A stretch of DNA of 64,000 nt, taken from assembly GCA_963729275.1 (NCBI GenBank), contig CAVSNH010000002.1, positions 1 to 64,000 of the forward strand, read 5' to 3'. The notes under the pieces are model-generated. The model had not been told where the DNA came from. It did not search any database and saw only the letters and a list, made by a program, of their open reading frames with translations. Of the stretch, positions 63,198-64,000 are shown piece by piece. Each line of letters starts with the position of its first letter. Within the stretch, counting starts at the first letter, position 1. Made by a program: the position numbers and the translations under genes. The stretch is from CAVSNH01 sp963729275 (GTDB taxonomy: Bacteria; Actinomycetota; Acidimicrobiia; Acidimicrobiales; RAAP-2).

Positions 63198-63254
63198 CCG
63201 GCCTCCACAACCACTGCTGCCCTAGGAGACGGCGCATAGAGCACGCCGGTTCTG

Positions 63255-63437
63255 ATGCTCTGTTCGGTCCCGTAAGCGCCGGGTGGGTGTGTTATCGAGG
63301 GGAATCGCGGGCCAAAGACGCGCCAATTGCTCAGGCGTCCCGAGCCACTACCTCGAGGGTGGTCGGCTACTGCGCACCGATACGCACCAGCGCTCGGCCC
63401 ATCCGCCGAATCCATTCATGCCGACTCGAATGCTCAC
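63255..63437 (-). pseudogene. gap: gap (GAPDH) N-terminal remnant
   Basis: Reading leftward from GTG 63437, the sequence reproduces the gap start at 40317: SIRVGMNGFG, then with one base missing RMGRALVRIGAQ, then TLEVVA, and an out-of-frame stretch matching GTPEQLARLLARDS. Stops and a short deletion follow, and similarity ends near 63290. It is a decayed paralogue of the gap gene of this window. Its upstream region still resembles the gap promoter. Confidence 0.78.
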
Positions 63438-63492
63438 GACGACTCACTTTCGTTGACGCTGACGTGGAACCGCGCCCAAGCCACCCTCTTCC

Positions 63493-63535
63493 AGACTGCG
63501 TCGCTCTCCGCCCATGCGGCAGAGTCCAAAGTCTC
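63493..63535 (-). promoter_or_regulatory. Decayed dormancy-box promoter of the gap remnant
   Basis: AGAGTCCAAAGTCTC at 63521-63535 matches the intact gap box AGGGTCCAAAGTCAC at 13 of 15 positions. CAGTCT at 63493-63498 is at the -10 distance. Flanking bases (GGCAG on the left, GGATCCG on the right) also resemble the gap promoter. Confidence 0.55.
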
Positions 63536-63635
63536 GGATCCGGGCGTATTTCGCCAGAAGGCGCGGGACCAGTTGTCGTGGTGAGCAGGACGGGGTCGAT
63601 TCACAACTCTTGGGTCGGCTATCTCTCGAACAGAT

Positions 63636-63678
63636 GTGACCATTGGCCCTGTGCGATCAAGTCGAGACCTGCCACGAT
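63636..63678 (+). promoter_or_regulatory. Dormancy-box promoter for USP at 63723
   Basis: Box GTGACCATTGGCCCT at 63636-63650, with CACGAT at 63673-63678. The ATG is 73 bp past the box with its own RBS (GGGAGG). Confidence 0.72.
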
Positions 63679-63722
63679 GGCCTGGTGCGGACCTGTCATA
63701 GAAGCTCCAGGGAGGATTGAGA

Positions 63723-64000
63723 ATGATGACAGCTACCTCGACCGACCATGCCGGCCCCGACCTCCGAATTGCGGTCGGGGTAGACGGATCGGAGGCCGGC
63801 GAACGTGCGTTGGATTGGGCCGCCGCAGAGGCTGCCCGTTCGGGAGCCTTTCTCGAGGTCCACACCGCCTACGAACCAGGATATGAATTCGCGACACCAG
63901 ACGACATCCGTCGAAGTATGGAGCGCACCATCGAGGCGGCGAGGGAGCGGGTCGCAGAGATCGCCCCTCAGGTCACCATGACGGGCTGCATCCATGAGCA
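63723..64000 (+). CDS. Universal stress protein, truncated by the window end
   Basis: The first 92 residues of a UspA-domain protein (LRIAVGVDGSEAGERALDWA, then EVHTAYEPGYEFATPDDIRR) are present; the frame runs off the window. It is a close paralogue of the USP at 45127, sharing HTAY.PGYEFATP and RRSMERTIEAA. GGGAGG precedes the ATG. Confidence 0.87.
   Translation, partial: MMTATSTDHAGPDLRIAVGVDGSEAGERALDWAAAEAARSGAFLEVHTAYEPGYEFATPDDIRRSMERTIEAARERVAEIAPQVTMTGCIHE

Overview
The window is a high-GC actinobacterial chromosome segment, most likely from the class Acidimicrobiia. Codon use is strongly G/C at third positions, GTG starts are frequent, and the secreted deacetylase at 28338-29843 carries GYW/DGGVFAFG-type repeats that I associate with Acidimicrobiia. 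There are no rRNA or tRNA genes, no CRISPR array and no insertion sequence. The content reads as a hypoxia/dormancy island equivalent to the mycobacterial DosR (DevR) regulon. It contains a DosR-like response regulator (18238-18930) and a divergent GAF histidine kinase keeping the DosS/DosT heme-ligand histidine (19081-20218). Around them are homologues of many known DosR-regulon families: universal stress proteins, M50 protease, P-type ATPase, APH/P-loop protein, phosphoribosyltransferase-hydrolase, erythromycin esterase, GH65 plus beta-phosphoglucomutase, and PPOX flavoproteins.

A 15-bp dormancy-box-like element (in the direction of transcription, close to GKGACCTTCGGCCCT) recurs about two dozen times, almost always in front of these genes. 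It is directional. A hexamer ending in T (CACGAT, CAGACT, TATCGT, TACGTT and similar) usually starts 22 bp past the box. In several genes the start codon then lies 33-36 bp past the box, which suggests leaderless transcripts.

Layout. 1-9045: left-edge boxes for an off-window gene, then a leftward operon (HTH-PPOX, PPOX, Mg-type P-ATPase, small membrane protein), then rightward M50 protease, PPOX and an ABC exporter. 9064-15094: leftward MFS and APH/P-loop pair, rightward PPOX, leftward phosphate transporter-DUF47-GNAT. 15186-20218: small proteins, a DUF3048 lipoprotein, the two-component pair. 20339-25698: beta-PGM, GH65, FtsX/LolD-type ABC transporter. 25995-33368: small protein, pyruvate kinase-like protein divergent from the deacetylase, STAS protein, PEP synthase. 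33492-41995: CoA transferase, then a leftward gap-porG-porA-porB-gltD/ferredoxin operon divergent from the PRTase-hydrolase. 42070-48357: erythromycin esterase with DUF2267, USP, second GH65. 48456-55709: a complete group 3b-type [NiFe] hydrogenase operon. 55845-64000: small genes, nitrobindin-like protein, USPs, HtpX/LemA, a GT39 membrane glycosyltransferase, and remnants of arcC and gap.

Together the genes outline carbon and redox metabolism without oxygen. Phosphorolysis of stored disaccharide gives glucose 6-phosphate. GAPDH, pyruvate kinase or PEP synthase and pyruvate:ferredoxin oxidoreductase carry carbon to acetyl-CoA. The ferredoxin/NAD(P)H electrons can leave through the hydrogenase. 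Stress proteins and membrane proteases accompany this.

Five otherwise conserved genes (HTH-PPOX, DUF3048, the DosS-like kinase, GH65, nitrobindin) each carry one single-base frameshift, so either the assembly has indel errors or these genes are decaying. Two clear pseudogenes (arcC, gap) also occur.
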